Below, in pieces: positions 35,598 through 44,968 of a stretch of 64,000 nucleotides of DNA. Made by a program: the position numbers and the translations under genes. The first letter of the stretch is position 1; every line of letters begins with the position of its first letter. The notes under the pieces are model-generated. The model had not been told where the DNA came from, searched no databases, and was given only the letters and a program-made list of their open reading frames with translations. Source of the stretch: Sphingomonas insulae (GTDB taxonomy: Bacteria; Pseudomonadota; Alphaproteobacteria; Sphingomonadales; Sphingomonadaceae); assembly GCF_010450875.1 (NCBI RefSeq), contig NZ_CP048422.1, forward strand, positions 1,767,001 through 1,831,000, written 5' to 3'.

Positions 35598-36192
35598 GAT
35601 CCGCGTCGAGAAGCGATTGGGCGACGTGGCGGTGGGGATCGATGTGGATGTCGGCGCCGGGCTGACGGTGCTGTTCGGGCCGTCCGGGATCGGCAAGACC
35701 AGCGTGCTTAACATGGTCGCCGGTCTGATCCGGCCGGATTCTGGCCGAATCGTCGTCGCGGGGCGGGTCCTGTTCGATGACGACGCCGGCATCGATATCG
35801 TGCCGGAGCGGCGGCGGGCCGGCTACGTCTTCCAGGAACCGCGACTGTTCCCGCATCGCCGGGTTCGCGCCAATTTGCTCTATGGCGCGCGCGATGACGG
35901 CGGGCTGGCGGCGGCGGCGGCGATGTTGGGGATCGGTCATCTGCTCGACCGCTGGCCGCGCACGCTGTCGGGCGGCGAGGCGCGGCGGGTCGCGATCGGA
36001 CGGGCGCTGTTGAGCGACCCCGCGTTCCTGCTGCTGGACGAGCCCCTGTCGTCGCTGGATCGTGCGCGGCGTGCCGAGATCATGGACGCGATCGTGCGCG
36101 TGCGCGACGAGGCCGGGTTACCGATCCTGATGGTGACGCACGATCCGGACGAGGCGGAGCGGCTGGCGACACGCATCGTGCGGGTGGCGTGA
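35587..36192 (+). CDS. modC: Molybdate ABC transporter ATPase, short form without Mop/TOBE domain
   Basis: Protein of 201 aa. The ATPase is complete: Walker A GPSGIGKT (from residue 31), a Q-loop in VFQEPRLF, signature LSGGEARRVAIGRAL, Walker B FLLLDEPLSSLD and the switch histidine in MVTHDPDEAE. The protein ends soon after, whereas ModC is usually about 350 aa with a C-terminal Mop/TOBE regulatory domain; that part is absent, and the next gene is on the other strand. It powers the modAB transporter. Confidence 0.9.
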   Translation: MSFEIRVEKRLGDVAVGIDVDVGAGLTVLFGPSGIGKTSVLNMVAGLIRPDSGRIVVAGRVLFDDDAGIDIVPERRRAGYVFQEPRLFPHRRVRANLLYGARDDGGLAAAAAMLGIGHLLDRWPRTLSGGEARRVAIGRALLSDPAFLLLDEPLSSLDRARRAEIMDAIVRVRDEAGLPILMVTHDPDEAERLATRIVRVA

Positions 36193-36324
36193 GGCTGGGT
36201 TCGCCTTCCCCCGTTCTGTAGCTGGTCAGGCCTTCACATTGCCTGCGTTCGCCATTGATCGGATCGGCGGCGACAGGATGGTGAACGCGCCAAGTTCTAC
36301 CGTTTCAGCTGCGCGATGGCGCAC

Positions 36325-37731
36325 CTATCGGCGCGGGCCAGCCGCGTTGGGGTCCGCCGCCATCCGCTCATGCCCCCCGGCGAGGCCGAGCTGTTGCCGC
36401 ATTCGTTCCAGCGGGACGCCCTTGGTTTCCGGGAAATAGAGCAACACCACGACGAATTGCAGCGCCATCATCGCGGCGAAGAACAGGAAGGGCGCTCCGG
36501 CGGAGTAAGCGGCGACGGCGGGGAAGGCGGCAGCGATGACCGCGTTGAGGCCCCAGTGCGTGCTCGCCCCCACCGCGCTGCCGCGACTGCGCACCGACGT
36601 CGGGAATACTTCGGAGATATACACCCAGATCACCGCGCCGGTGCTCGGCGCGAAGAAGGCGATGAAGCCGATGAGCGCGGGCAGCAGCAGCCACGACGGG
36701 ATCGTGCCGAGCAGCGACAGGCCGCCGACGAACAGCGACGCCGCCATGCCGAGGCTGCCGGCCATCAGCAGCGTCTTGCGGCCGAGCCGGTCGATCAGGA
36801 GCATGCCGACGAAGGTGAAGATGCCGTTGACGACGCCGATGATGATCGCCTGCACGTCAGCCGAGAGCGCCGTCGAGGAGCGCGCGAAGATGTCGTTGAG
36901 GTAATAGAGGAAGGCGTTGATGCCGGACAGCTGGTTGAACCCGGCGACGAGGACCGCGAGCAGGATCGGCTTGCGATGCAGGCGCCACGAGAGCCGTTCG
37001 TTGGCAGGCTGGTCGGCGAGGTCGGCGTGGACGCCGGCGATCTCCCGGTCGGCCAACGCGTCGGTCATGCCGATGCGGGCGAGCGAGCGCCGTGCCTCGT
37101 CGTCGCGGCCATGCATGACCAGCCAGCGCGGACTGTTGGGAATGCGGAACAGCAGGGCCATGAACACGAGCGCGGGCGCCGCCGAGACGCCGAGTTTCCA
37201 CCGCCACGCGATGTCGTCCGGCTCGACCGCGGCGATGATCGCGTTGGAGACATAGGCGAGGAGGATGCCGGCGATCACCATGAATTGGAATGCGGCGACG
37301 AGCTGGCCGCGTCTGGATGGCGGTGCGATTTCGGCGATGTAGACCGGCGCCAGTACGGACGATCCGCCGACCGCCAGACCGGCGAGAACCCGGAACAGCA
37401 CCAGCGATCCCCAGTCCCAGGCGATGGCGCAGCCGATCGCCGATACGACATAGAACAGGGCGAGGATGCGCAGCGTGTCGCGGCTGCCGTAGCGATCGCC
37501 GGGTATTCCCGCAAACAGGGCGCCGGCGAGCGTGCCCCACAAAGCCGCCGATACGGTGATGCCCAGCCAGCCGGGCGTGAGGGCATATTCCCGGGTGAGG
37601 GCGTCGGTGACGCCCGAGATGACGGCGGTGTCGAAGCCGAACAGCAGGCCGGCGAGCGCGGCGGTGGCGATGCAGGCGAGAAGCCCGGGATTGAGGATCG
37701 AGGGTTCGCGGCCGGCTGTCTGCGTCGCCAA
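36325..37731 (-). CDS. Sugar porter (MFS, SP family)
   Basis: Protein of 468 aa with 12 predicted membrane helices. Family signature segments: GFDTAVISG, GDRYGSRDTLRI, PVYIAEIAPPSRRG, LIDRLGRKTLLMAG and PETKGVPLE, typical of the GLUT/XylE sugar-porter family. I chose the TTG at 37731 because an AAGGAA site stands 7 nt before it; the earlier start at 37764 has none. It could import xylose, glucose or a related sugar. It is convergent with modC. Confidence 0.9.
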   Translation of the reverse strand: MATQTAGREPSILNPGLLACIATAALAGLLFGFDTAVISGVTDALTREYALTPGWLGITVSAALWGTLAGALFAGIPGDRYGSRDTLRILALFYVVSAIGCAIAWDWGSLVLFRVLAGLAVGGSSVLAPVYIAEIAPPSRRGQLVAAFQFMVIAGILLAYVSNAIIAAVEPDDIAWRWKLGVSAAPALVFMALLFRIPNSPRWLVMHGRDDEARRSLARIGMTDALADREIAGVHADLADQPANERLSWRLHRKPILLAVLVAGFNQLSGINAFLYYLNDIFARSSTALSADVQAIIIGVVNGIFTFVGMLLIDRLGRKTLLMAGSLGMAASLFVGGLSLLGTIPSWLLLPALIGFIAFFAPSTGAVIWVYISEVFPTSVRSRGSAVGASTHWGLNAVIAAAFPAVAAYSAGAPFLFFAAMMALQFVVVLLYFPETKGVPLERMRQQLGLAGGHERMAADPNAAGPRR

Positions 37732-37843
37732 AGCAGGTTCCTTACGTCGTTGTGCCGGACACAAGGCTCCGGATCGACGGCCGGGTCAACGGTGTTTGTG
37801 GCGGCGGACCGAACGGATCGGCATCGGGTGGAGGGGTGCCACG

Positions 37844-37874
37844 AAAAAGGGGCAGTCCGTTGCCGGACCGCCCC
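37844..37874 (-). terminator. Rho-independent terminator of the rplM-rpsI operon
   Basis: On the minus strand, GGGGCGGTCCG (37874-37864) pairs with CGGACTGCCCC (37859-37849) around a GCAA loop, with one central mismatch. It is followed by five T (37848-37844). It is about 110 bp past the rpsI stop and is the best terminator in this part of the window. Confidence 0.75.
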
Positions 37875-37949
37875 CCTTGCACGCGTATCGCGAGGCCATG
37901 GCGCCGGCCGGGCACGGCTACGCCGGTCCTGCCATCCGCCGTGGCCAGC

Positions 37950-37975
37950 CTCCGGAATGCCGCGGCAATCCGGAG
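37950..37975 (-). terminator. Secondary hairpin directly after rpsI
   Basis: CTCCGGA (37950-37956) pairs with TCCGGAG (37969-37975) around a GC-rich loop that is itself near-palindromic. It lies 10 bp past the rpsI stop. It may be an RNA-stabilising hairpin rather than the terminator, which sits further on at 37844-37874. Confidence 0.35.
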
Positions 37976-37985
37976 CGATGCGGCA

Positions 37986-38534
37986 TTAGCGCTTCGAGAA
38001 CTGGAAGCTCTTGCGCGCCTTCGCACGGCCGTACTTCTTGCGCTCGACGGTGCGGCTGTCGCGGGTGAGGAACCCGGCGGCCTTCACCGGCGCACGCAGG
38101 ACCGGCTCGAACTTGGTCAGCGCCTGGCTGATGCCATGCTTGACCGCGCCGGCCTGGCCCGAGAGGCCGCCGCCCTTGACGGTGCACATCACGTCATACT
38201 GACCTTCGCGCTCGGTGATGCCGAACACCTGGTTGATGACGAGGCGCAGCGTCGGACGGGCGAAATACACTTCCTGGTCGCGACCGTTGATGATGATCTT
38301 GCCCGAACCCGGCTTGATCCACACGCGGGCGACGGCGTCCTTGCGACGGCCGGTCGCATAGGCGCGGCCGAACTTGTCGAGGATCTGCTCACGCAGCGGC
38401 ATCGTCGGCAGGACCTGCGTCGGGGCGGCGGGTGCCTCGCCGTCGGTGGTGATCGCCGGAGCGGCGTTCGCAGCCGGCGCGGGCTGCTGCGTCAGCGACG
38501 CGAGGTCGGAAAGGGACTGGCGATTGTCGGTCAT
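37986..38534 (-). CDS. rpsI: 30S ribosomal protein S9
   Basis: Protein of 182 aa. The conserved S9 core starts at about residue 55 ([22 protein letters not shown]) and ends with the universal C-terminal [11 protein letters not shown], whose tail reaches the P-site tRNA. An extra N-terminal region of about 50 residues (Ala/Pro/Gln-rich) is longer than in E. coli and is common in alphaproteobacteria. It overlaps the rplM stop by one base (TAATG), so L13 and S9 are co-translated. Confidence 0.97.
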   Translation of the reverse strand: MTDNRQSLSDLASLTQQPAPAANAAPAITTDGEAPAAPTQVLPTMPLREQILDKFGRAYATGRRKDAVARVWIKPGSGKIIINGRDQEVYFARPTLRLVINQVFGITEREGQYDVMCTVKGGGLSGQAGAVKHGISQALTKFEPVLRAPVKAAGFLTRDSRTVERKKYGRAKARKSFQFSKR

Positions 38535-39013
38535 TACGCGCCCACCTTGTTCTTGCGGTTCATGCCCGCGATATCGAGAACTTCCGGGTTCTGAGCTTCA
38601 TGCGGATGCTCGGTACCCTTGAAGATGCGCAGGTTGCGCATCTGTTCGCGACCCAGCGGGCCGCGCGGGATCATACGCTCGACGGCCTTTTCGAGAACGC
38701 GCTCCGGGAAGCGGCCTTCGAGGACCTTGGCGGCGGTGATGCCCTTGATGCCGCCGGCATAACCGGTGTGCTTGTAATAGACCTTCTTCTCGGCCTTGTT
38801 GGACGTGAAGCGGATCTTGTCGGCGTTGATGACGATGACGTTGTCACCGCAATCGACGTGCGGGGTGAACGACGTCTTGTGCTTGCCGCGCAGGACGTTG
38901 GCGATGATCGATGCGGTGCGGCCGACCACCAGGTCGGTGGCGTCGATGATGTGCCACTTCTTTTCCACCTCGTGCGGCTTGGCCGACTTGGTGGTCTTCA
39001 TGAGCGCCTTCAT
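38534..39013 (-). CDS. rplM: 50S ribosomal protein L13
   Basis: Protein of 159 aa from the ATG at 39013 ([20 protein letters not shown]). Core motifs are [45 protein letters not shown] and [20 protein letters not shown]. An AAAGG ribosome site lies 8 nt before the ATG; the longer frame to 39148 is not a gene. It precedes and overlaps rpsI, the usual bacterial L13-S9 operon. Confidence 0.97.
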   Translation of the reverse strand: MKALMKTTKSAKPHEVEKKWHIIDATDLVVGRTASIIANVLRGKHKTSFTPHVDCGDNVIVINADKIRFTSNKAEKKVYYKHTGYAGGIKGITAAKVLEGRFPERVLEKAVERMIPRGPLGREQMRNLRIFKGTEHPHEAQNPEVLDIAGMNRKNKVGA

Positions 39014-39181
39014 GGCGTGGACCTTTCGGTTTGAAACGATGCACGCCGCCCGTTTCCAGGCGGCGTGGTTGAGGGGGCCAATGATCGAGGCGCCGCGATA
39101 AGTCAAGCAAACGGCGGGTTTGCTGACGGGTAAAATAATACCATGCATTCCCGCCGGGGGTGGCCAGCCAGCGCGTTCCGG

Positions 39182-40231
39182 TCAGGCGGCGCGGCGCCCG
39201 CAGGCGTGCGCGGCGAAGACGGTGGCGATCAGCAGCAGGGCAGCATTCGCCTGATGCGCGACGGCGAGGTCGATCTGCACGCCGCTCATCAGCGTGGCGA
39301 TGCCGAGCATGATCTGCAGCGTCACCAGTGCGATGACCCAGACGCCCGCCTTCGACCCGCTCTGCGTCGCCCGGACGGCGAGCCATGTCAGGCCCGCGGC
39401 GGCGGCGAACGCCCACCAGCGATGGATGAACTGGACGACGACGGGGTTGTCGACGGCATTGCGCCACGACGGATCGACCATCGGCACGCCGGCGGGGAAC
39501 AGCGCATCGCCCATCAACGGCCAGCTGGCAAAGGCATAGCCGGCATCGAGCCCGGCAGTGAACGCACCATAGACGAGCTGGACGAACAGCAGGGCGAGCG
39601 CGACGATGGCCGGACCGGCGAGGCGGGCAGGGGCCGAGCGGGGATTGCGGTGCAGCGCCAACAGGTCGAGCGCAGTCCACACGATGCCGGCCAGGATGGT
39701 CAGCGCGGTGAGCAGGTGCACGGCCAGCCGCACGTGGCTGACGTCGGTGCGGACCGACAGGCCGGAGGCGACCATCCACCAGCCGATCGCGCCCTGGAAG
39801 CCGCCGAGCGCGAGCAGCGCGACGAGACGCCAGCCATAGCCGGCCGGGATCTGCCGCCGGACCGCAAACCACAGCAGCGGCAGCGCGAAGGCGAGGCCGA
39901 TCACGCGGCCCCACACGCGGTGGAGATATTCCCAGAAGAAGATGCCCTTGAACCCGGCGAGCGTCATGCCCTGGTTGAAGGCGGCATATTCGGGGATCTT
40001 GCGATAATTGGCGAATTCCGCCTGCCATTGGGCATCGTTCAGCGGCGGGATGATGCCGCTGATCGGTTTCCACTGGGTGATCGACAGGCCGGATTCGGTC
40101 AGGCGGGTGATCCCGCCGATGACCACCATCGCGACGATCAGGCCGGCGACGACGAACAGCCATCGCGCGACGCTGCGCGGCCGGGCGCGCGAGAGGAAGG
40201 CGGCACTGGGCTGAAGCATGGCCGGCGTCAT
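39182..40231 (-). CDS. ctaA: Heme A synthase (COX15/CtaA)
   Basis: Integral membrane protein of about 349 aa with eight helices. The heme-ligand histidines lie in FFWEYLHRVWGRVIG, VRLAVHLLTA, VVVQFIHRWWAF and VAHQANAALLL. It oxidises heme O to heme A for cytochrome c oxidase. The 2-helix-repeat architecture and the ITRLTESGLSITQWKPI signature place it in the type 2 (alphaproteobacterial/mitochondrial COX15-like) group. The start is uncertain among ATGs at 40246, 40231 and 40219. Confidence 0.92.
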   Translation of the reverse strand: MTPAMLQPSAAFLSRARPRSVARWLFVVAGLIVAMVVIGGITRLTESGLSITQWKPISGIIPPLNDAQWQAEFANYRKIPEYAAFNQGMTLAGFKGIFFWEYLHRVWGRVIGLAFALPLLWFAVRRQIPAGYGWRLVALLALGGFQGAIGWWMVASGLSVRTDVSHVRLAVHLLTALTILAGIVWTALDLLALHRNPRSAPARLAGPAIVALALLFVQLVYGAFTAGLDAGYAFASWPLMGDALFPAGVPMVDPSWRNAVDNPVVVQFIHRWWAFAAAAGLTWLAVRATQSGSKAGVWVIALVTLQIMLGIATLMSGVQIDLAVAHQANAALLLIATVFAAHACGRRAA

Positions 40232-40246
40232 ACGCCTGTTGCCCAT

Positions 40247-40609
40247 CGGGGGCCAGCGGGGAGTCGGGCGGACGACACATGCCGCCTACACCGATCCGTC
40301 GCGGAAGTTGCCGAAGTTGACACTACGTGCCGTTCGAAATGCCCCCGGCACGTGAGCCTGGGTCGCCTTGCCGACGGTGCATGGGGACGGCTCGCGACGG
40401 GTCCGCCGGCACGGGGCGCGAGGGTGCTATGGCGAGGCGAATCGGTCATGCCGCGCCTTCTTCACCCCCTTTTCCAAATAGGACAGGGGTGATTTGCGTT
40501 TCGGCGGTCACCGGCGGGTCGCCGATGATCTGGCTGCGCGCTATCGGGCCTGTAAAAGATTGATGTGATATTGTAACCTTGCGCCGATCGGCCTAGATAG
40601 CGGCGACGG
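40247..40609. other. 363-bp gap before merC-zur, with the Zur-like operator
   Basis: No gene was supported; the frame 40327-40563 has no motif and no ribosome site. The Zur-like 15-mer (40564-40578) is 32 bp before the merC ATG. A CACCCC...GGGGTG hairpin (around 40465-40491) could end an upstream transcript. The rest is GC-rich and featureless. Confidence 0.5.
40564..40578. promoter_or_regulatory. Zur-box-like operator before merC-zur
   Basis: TGTGATATTGTAACC matches TGTTATAnTATAACA at 11 of 14 defined positions. It lies 32 bp upstream of merC and about 480 bp upstream of the Fur-family regulator, as expected for self-regulation by Zur. Compare with the site at 13708-13722 before the ZnuD-like receptor. 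Confidence 0.6.
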
Positions 40610-41002
40610 ATGACGCATGCGACCCACTCTGTACGCCGCTTCGGCTGGGCCTGGCTCGATCGTGCCGCGATCGCGCTGTCGGGACTGTGCGTCGTCCATT
40701 GCCTGGCGAGCGCGGTGCTGCTGGCGATGCTGTCCGCGGCGGGTGGCCTGTTGCTCAACCCGATCTTTCACGAGGTGGGCCTGACGATCGCGATCGTACT
40801 GGGGGCGATCGCGCTGGGCCGGGGCGTGATGGAACATGGCTATGTCATGCCCGCATCGATGGGCGCATTCGGGCTCGGCATCATGGCGGGTGCGATGACG
40901 CTGCCGCACGAGGGTGGCGGCGGGGCCGAGACGCTGTGGACGGTGATCGGCGTCGGCCTGCTGGCGTTCGGACACGACCTGAACCGTCGCGCCGTCATCT
41001 GA
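40610..41002 (+). CDS. MerC-domain membrane protein
   Basis: Protein of 130 aa with four membrane helices. The MerC signature is C27-x3-C31 in SGLCVVHCLASAVLLAML. MerC proteins carry mercury in resistance operons, but sphingomonad members beside Fur-family regulators are more likely zinc-related transporters or helpers. It is followed by a Zur-like gene after 41 bp and preceded by a Zur-like box. Confidence 0.8.
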   Translation: MTHATHSVRRFGWAWLDRAAIALSGLCVVHCLASAVLLAMLSAAGGLLLNPIFHEVGLTIAIVLGAIALGRGVMEHGYVMPASMGAFGLGIMAGAMTLPHEGGGGAETLWTVIGVGLLAFGHDLNRRAVI

Positions 41003-41043
41003 CGCGGCTTGCCGTCGAGCCTGTGGCGACCTAAATTTAGACC

Positions 41044-41508
41044 ATGGCCCATGCGCATCACGATCATCACGAGCCGCAGGGCGACGACCTGACCAAGGCC
41101 GCCCAGGCGACGCTGGAAAAGTCCGGCGAGCAATGGACGCAGATGCGCGCCAACGTGTTCGAGGCGCTGGCCGGGTTCGCCAAGCCCGCCAGTGCCTATG
41201 ACATCGCCGAGGCGCTGTCGAAGAGCGAGGGGCGGCGGGTGGCTGCGAACAGCATCTATCGCATCCTCGACGTCTTCGTCGCCACGAACCTTGCCCGGAA
41301 GGTCGAGAGTTCGAACGCCTATGTCGCCAACGCCCATCCCGACTGCCTGCACGACTGCATCTTTCTGGTGTGCGATTCCTGTGGACAGACGGTGCACCTG
41401 GACAATGACGTGGTGACCCGCGGTGTCAGGGATGCGGCGCAAGCTGCTGGTTTCTCACCGGTTCGGCCCGTGATCGAAGTGCGCGGCGTCTGTGCGGATT
41501 GCGCTTGA
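41044..41508 (+). CDS. zur: Fur-family metal-dependent repressor, probably Zur
   Basis: Protein of 154 aa. It has a His-rich N-terminal tail (MAHAHHDHHE), a winged-helix region (residues about 25-90; NSIYRILDVFVATNL), and a dimer domain with the structural zinc site C110-x2-C113 ... C150-x2-C153. The NAHPDCLHDCIFLVCD part follows the Zur pattern. The Zur-like operator 40564-40578 and the merC neighbour support zinc rather than iron control. Named with caution. Confidence 0.8.
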   Translation: MAHAHHDHHEPQGDDLTKAAQATLEKSGEQWTQMRANVFEALAGFAKPASAYDIAEALSKSEGRRVAANSIYRILDVFVATNLARKVESSNAYVANAHPDCLHDCIFLVCDSCGQTVHLDNDVVTRGVRDAAQAAGFSPVRPVIEVRGVCADCA

Positions 41509-41561
41509 GGCATCGTTCGCCGACAATCGACACGTTCCGACTTAGCGCGTAGACGGGCGCG

Positions 41562-43487
41562 ATGTCCGAATTGCCCGACACGCCGTTGCTCGATACCGTC
41601 AAGACGCCGGAAGAGCTTCGAAAACTGAAGCCCGAACAGCTTCGCCAGCTCGCCGACGAGCTGCGGCAGGAAACGATTTCCGCGGTCGGATCGACCGGCG
41701 GCCATCTTGGTTCGGGGCTGGGCGTCGTCGAATTGACGACCGCCATCCACTACGTCTTCGACACGCCGCGCGACCGGCTGGTGTGGGATGTCGGCCATCA
41801 ATGCTATCCGCACAAGATCCTGACCGGGCGGCGGGATCGCATCCGCACGCTGCGCCAGGGCGGCGGCCTCAGCGGTTTCACCAAGCGGAGCGAGAGCGAA
41901 TACGATCCGTTCGGCGCGGCGCACAGCTCGACCTCGATCTCCGCGGCATTGGGCTTTGCGGTGGCGAACAAGCTGGCGGGGACGCCGGGGCGCGGCATTG
42001 CCGTGATCGGCGACGGATCGATGTCCGCGGGCATGGCCTATGAAGCGATGAACAACGCCGAACAGGCGGGCAACCGGCTGGTCGTGATCCTCAACGACAA
42101 CGACATGTCGATCGCGCCGCCGGTCGGCGGCCTGTCGGCCTATCTGTCGCGCATGGTGTCGAGCCGCGAGTTCCTGGGGGTGCGCGACATCCTGAAGAAA
42201 TTCGCCCGCCGCCTGCCGCGCCCGTTCCACCAGGCGGCGCGCAAGACCGACGAATTCGCCCGCGGCATGACGATGGGCGGCACGCTGTTCGAGGAACTGG
42301 GCTTCTATTACGTCGGTCCGATCGACGGCCACAACCTCGACCACCTGATCCCGGTGCTGGAAAACGTCCGCGATGCCGAGGAAGGGCCGATCCTGGTCCA
42401 TGTCGTCACCAAGAAGGGCAAGGGCTATGGCCCCGCCGAGGCGGCGGCGGACAAGTATCACGGCGTCCAGAAGTTCGACGTCATCACCGGGGCGCAGGCC
42501 AAGGCGCCGCCGGGGCCGCCGCAATATCAGAACGTCTTCGGCGATGCGCTGATCGAGGAAGGCAAGCGCGATCCCACGATCGTCGCGATCACCGCGGCGA
42601 TGCCGTCGGGCACCGGCGTCGACCGGTTCGCCAAGGCATTTCCCGACCGCGCGTTCGACGTCGGCATCGCCGAACAGCATGCCGTCACCTTTGCCGCGGG
42701 GCTTGCCGCGCAGGGGATGCGACCGTTCTGCGCGATCTATTCGACCTTCTTGCAGCGGGCCTACGACCAGGTGGTGCACGACGTGGCCATCCAGAACCTG
42801 CCGGTCCGCTTCGCGATCGACCGGGCGGGACTCGTCGGCGCGGACGGCGCGACGCATGCCGGCTCGTTCGACGTCACCTATCTGGCGACGCTGCCCAATT
42901 TCGTCGTGATGGCGGCGGCGGACGAGGCGGAGCTGGTGCATATGACACACACCGCCGCCTGCCACGACAGCGGCCCGATCGCGGTGCGCTATCCCCGCGG
43001 CGCGGGGACGGGCGTGGCGCTGCCCGAGGTGCCGCAGCGGCTGGAGATCGGCAAGGGCCGCATCGTGCGCGAGGGCAAGACGGTCGCGATCCTGTCGCTC
43101 GGCACGCGGCTGGAAGAGGCGCTGAAGGCGGCCGAGGTGCTGGAGGCGAAGGGGCTGTCGACCACCGTCGCCGACCTGCGCTTCGCCAAGCCGTTGGACG
43201 AGGCGCTGATCCGTCGCCTGTTGACCACGCACGAGGTCGCGGTGACGATCGAGGAGGGCGCGGTCGGCGGCTTCGGCGCGCACGTGCTGACGCTGGCGAG
43301 CGACGAGGGGCTGATCGATGGCGGGCTGAAGCTGCGCACGATGCGCCTGCCCGATACGTTCCAGGACCAGGACAAGCCCGAGAAGCAATATGCCGAAGCC
43401 GGGCTGGACGCCGACCACATCGTGCAGACCGTGCTCCGGACGCTGCGCCACAACAGTACCGAGGTGACCGAAGGCGCCCGCGCGTGA
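41562..43487 (+). CDS. dxs: 1-Deoxy-D-xylulose-5-phosphate synthase
   Basis: Protein of 641 aa that makes DXP from pyruvate and glyceraldehyde 3-phosphate, the first step of the non-mevalonate isoprenoid pathway (also feeding thiamine and PLP). ThDP-binding [17 protein letters not shown], the [18 protein letters not shown] pyrimidine-domain segment and the C-terminal transketolase-like part are all present. Length is typical. Its stop overlaps a 42-aa membrane gene as GTGA. Confidence 0.97.
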   Translation: MSELPDTPLLDTVKTPEELRKLKPEQLRQLADELRQETISAVGSTGGHLGSGLGVVELTTAIHYVFDTPRDRLVWDVGHQCYPHKILTGRRDRIRTLRQGGGLSGFTKRSESEYDPFGAAHSSTSISAALGFAVANKLAGTPGRGIAVIGDGSMSAGMAYEAMNNAEQAGNRLVVILNDNDMSIAPPVGGLSAYLSRMVSSREFLGVRDILKKFARRLPRPFHQAARKTDEFARGMTMGGTLFEELGFYYVGPIDGHNLDHLIPVLENVRDAEEGPILVHVVTKKGKGYGPAEAAADKYHGVQKFDVITGAQAKAPPGPPQYQNVFGDALIEEGKRDPTIVAITAAMPSGTGVDRFAKAFPDRAFDVGIAEQHAVTFAAGLAAQGMRPFCAIYSTFLQRAYDQVVHDVAIQNLPVRFAIDRAGLVGADGATHAGSFDVTYLATLPNFVVMAAADEAELVHMTHTAACHDSGPIAVRYPRGAGTGVALPEVPQRLEIGKGRIVREGKTVAILSLGTRLEEALKAAEVLEAKGLSTTVADLRFAKPLDEALIRRLLTTHEVAVTIEEGAVGGFGAHVLTLASDEGLIDGGLKLRTMRLPDTFQDQDKPEKQYAEAGLDADHIVQTVLRTLRHNSTEVTEGARA

Positions 43488-43612
43488 GCGGCGGCGCGAA
43501 GGCGGCGATCATCATCGCGCTCGCCGTCGTGGTGCTGGTGGCGGTGAACATCCGGATGTATCGCGCGATGAAGGCGGCGACGGCGAAGGGGCGGGAAGAG
43601 GGCGAGGGCTGA
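43484..43612 (+). CDS. Small 42-aa single-pass membrane protein after dxs
   Basis: Starts with GTG at 43484 in a GTGA overlap with the dxs stop and reads [31 protein letters not shown] hydrophobic stretch (about residues 8-22) is followed by a basic, charged tail ending GREEGEG. The coupling to dxs argues that it is translated. Too short for a domain search; function unknown. Confidence 0.5.
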   Translation: MSGGAKAAIIIALAVVVLVAVNIRMYRAMKAATAKGREEGEG

Positions 43613-43660
43613 AGGTTCACCGCTCTCGCCTCGATCGCTCCGACGTGGTATGACGATGGC

Positions 43661-43888
43661 ATGAAGTTGACCAAGACACCCGATGGCTATGTGGTGCAGG
43701 TCCCCGACGATGTCGTCGCGGCACTGGGACTGCGGGATGGAGACTCGGTGCGGGTGTCGCGGCCGAGCGTTGTCGAGCTGACGGTTTCACCGGAAGATCG
43801 CGACAGTGCGATCGAAGAGATGAAGCGGCTTGCTCGGCCACTGCCCGCCGATTACAAGTTCAATCGTGAGGAAGCCAATTCCCGGTGA
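43661..43888 (+). CDS. VapB-type AbrB/SpoVT antitoxin
   Basis: Protein of 75 aa. The N-terminal half (KLTKTPDGYVVQVPDDVVAALGLRDGDSVRV) is a swapped-hairpin AbrB DNA-binding domain, and the C-terminal tail (EMKRLARPLPADYKFNREEAN) would cover the toxin. It overlaps the following PIN-domain gene as GTGA. Together they form a classic VapBC toxin-antitoxin pair, whose antitoxin also represses its own promoter. Confidence 0.9.
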   Translation: MKLTKTPDGYVVQVPDDVVAALGLRDGDSVRVSRPSVVELTVSPEDRDSAIEEMKRLARPLPADYKFNREEANSR

Positions 43889-44292
43889 GTCGGGTATTCT
43901 TCGATTCCAACGTTCTTGTTTACGCCTTCTCGGCCGATGCCCGGAGCCCCGTCGCCTACGCTTTGCTCGACCGGGGCGGGGTGGTGAGCGTGCAGTCGCT
44001 CAACGAACTTACCAACGTCCTTTTGCGCAAACAGAAGATGACCTGGATCGAGGTCAGGAGGGCGATCGATCTGGTGCTGACCCGATGCCCATCGATCGTC
44101 GTGCTCGATCTGGATACTCATCGGCTGGGTGTCGCCATGGCGGAACGCCACACGCTGTCCGTCTACGACGGCATGATCGTCGCCGCCGCGCTGACCGCGG
44201 ATTGCGACATCCTCTATTCCGAGGATATGCACGCCGGCCTCGTCATCGACGGACGCCTCACGATCGTCAATCCGTTCGCACCCGTCGCCTGA
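43885..44292 (+). CDS. VapC-type PIN-domain ribonuclease toxin
   Basis: Protein of 135 aa beginning with GTG at 43885. Three acidic clusters fit the PIN active site: D7 in VFFDSNVLVYAF, the Glu in SLNELTNVLL and the Asp in SVYDGMIVAAAL, with the DILYSEDMHAGL C-terminal strand. Preceded by the VapB-like antitoxin with a 4-base overlap. VapC enzymes cleave tRNA or rRNA; this one's target is unknown. Confidence 0.92.
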   Translation: MSRVFFDSNVLVYAFSADARSPVAYALLDRGGVVSVQSLNELTNVLLRKQKMTWIEVRRAIDLVLTRCPSIVVLDLDTHRLGVAMAERHTLSVYDGMIVAAALTADCDILYSEDMHAGLVIDGRLTIVNPFAPVA

Positions 44293-44296
44293 GGCC

Positions 44297-44968
44297 TCAC
44301 CGCCCCAGATAATGGTCCTGCGCGGCATCGGTGGCGTTGATCGCCAGGATCGATCGCGCGTCGCCGGGGGAGCGGGCGTGGCCGTGGCCGTCGGTGCCGG
44401 CGGCGATGACCCGGCCGAGCAATTCCTGCCCCTCGTGCCACCAGCCGACGCCGCTGGCGGCGTTCAGATGACCCTGCGGCCCCGCATCGACGAAATGGCT
44501 GCCCCATTGCGCGGCGAGGCTGTGCGCGCGCTCGATGCCGATCCAGGGATCGTCGCTGGACGCGACCACGATCGACGGGAAGGGCAGGGGCGTCTTCGGC
44601 GTAGGGGCGAAGGTCCGTAGTTCGGCCGGTGCCTCGGGCCGGTCGACATCGGCGGGGGCGACGAGCAGGGCGCCGGCCACCGGCCAGCCGTATGGCTGCG
44701 GGCTGAGGTCCGCCCACCATGCCACCGCCAGGCAGCCGAGGCTGTGCGCGGCGAGGATCACCGGCGCTTCGGCCCGTGCGATCGCCTGGTCGAGCTTCGT
44801 CACCCAGGCGTTGCGATGGGGCGTGTTCCACATGCCGAGTTCGACACGCACCGTGTCGGGGCGGGCATCCTCCCACAAGGTCTGCCAGTGCGATGGGCCG
44901 GAGCCGCCGAGGCCCGGCACGGTCAGGATGGTCGGTTGCGCGGCGTCGAAACTGGAAAATCCGGTCAT
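44297..44968 (-). CDS. RBBP9/YdeN-like alpha/beta hydrolase
   Basis: Protein of 223 aa from the ATG at 44968 (MTGFSSFDAAQPTILTVPGL). The nucleophile elbow is HSLGC (Ser), and the acid and base would be in SSDDPWIG and GPQGHLNAAS. The family comprises small serine hydrolases of uncertain substrate. It converges with the VapC gene with 4 bp between stops. Confidence 0.85.
   Translation of the reverse strand: MTGFSSFDAAQPTILTVPGLGGSGPSHWQTLWEDARPDTVRVELGMWNTPHRNAWVTKLDQAIARAEAPVILAAHSLGCLAVAWWADLSPQPYGWPVAGALLVAPADVDRPEAPAELRTFAPTPKTPLPFPSIVVASSDDPWIGIERAHSLAAQWGSHFVDAGPQGHLNAASGVGWWHEGQELLGRVIAAGTDGHGHARSPGDARSILAINATDAAQDHYLGR

Noticed and set aside
40327..40563. 78-codon frame between ctaA and merC
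   Set aside because: No ribosome site, no motif and shadow-like composition.
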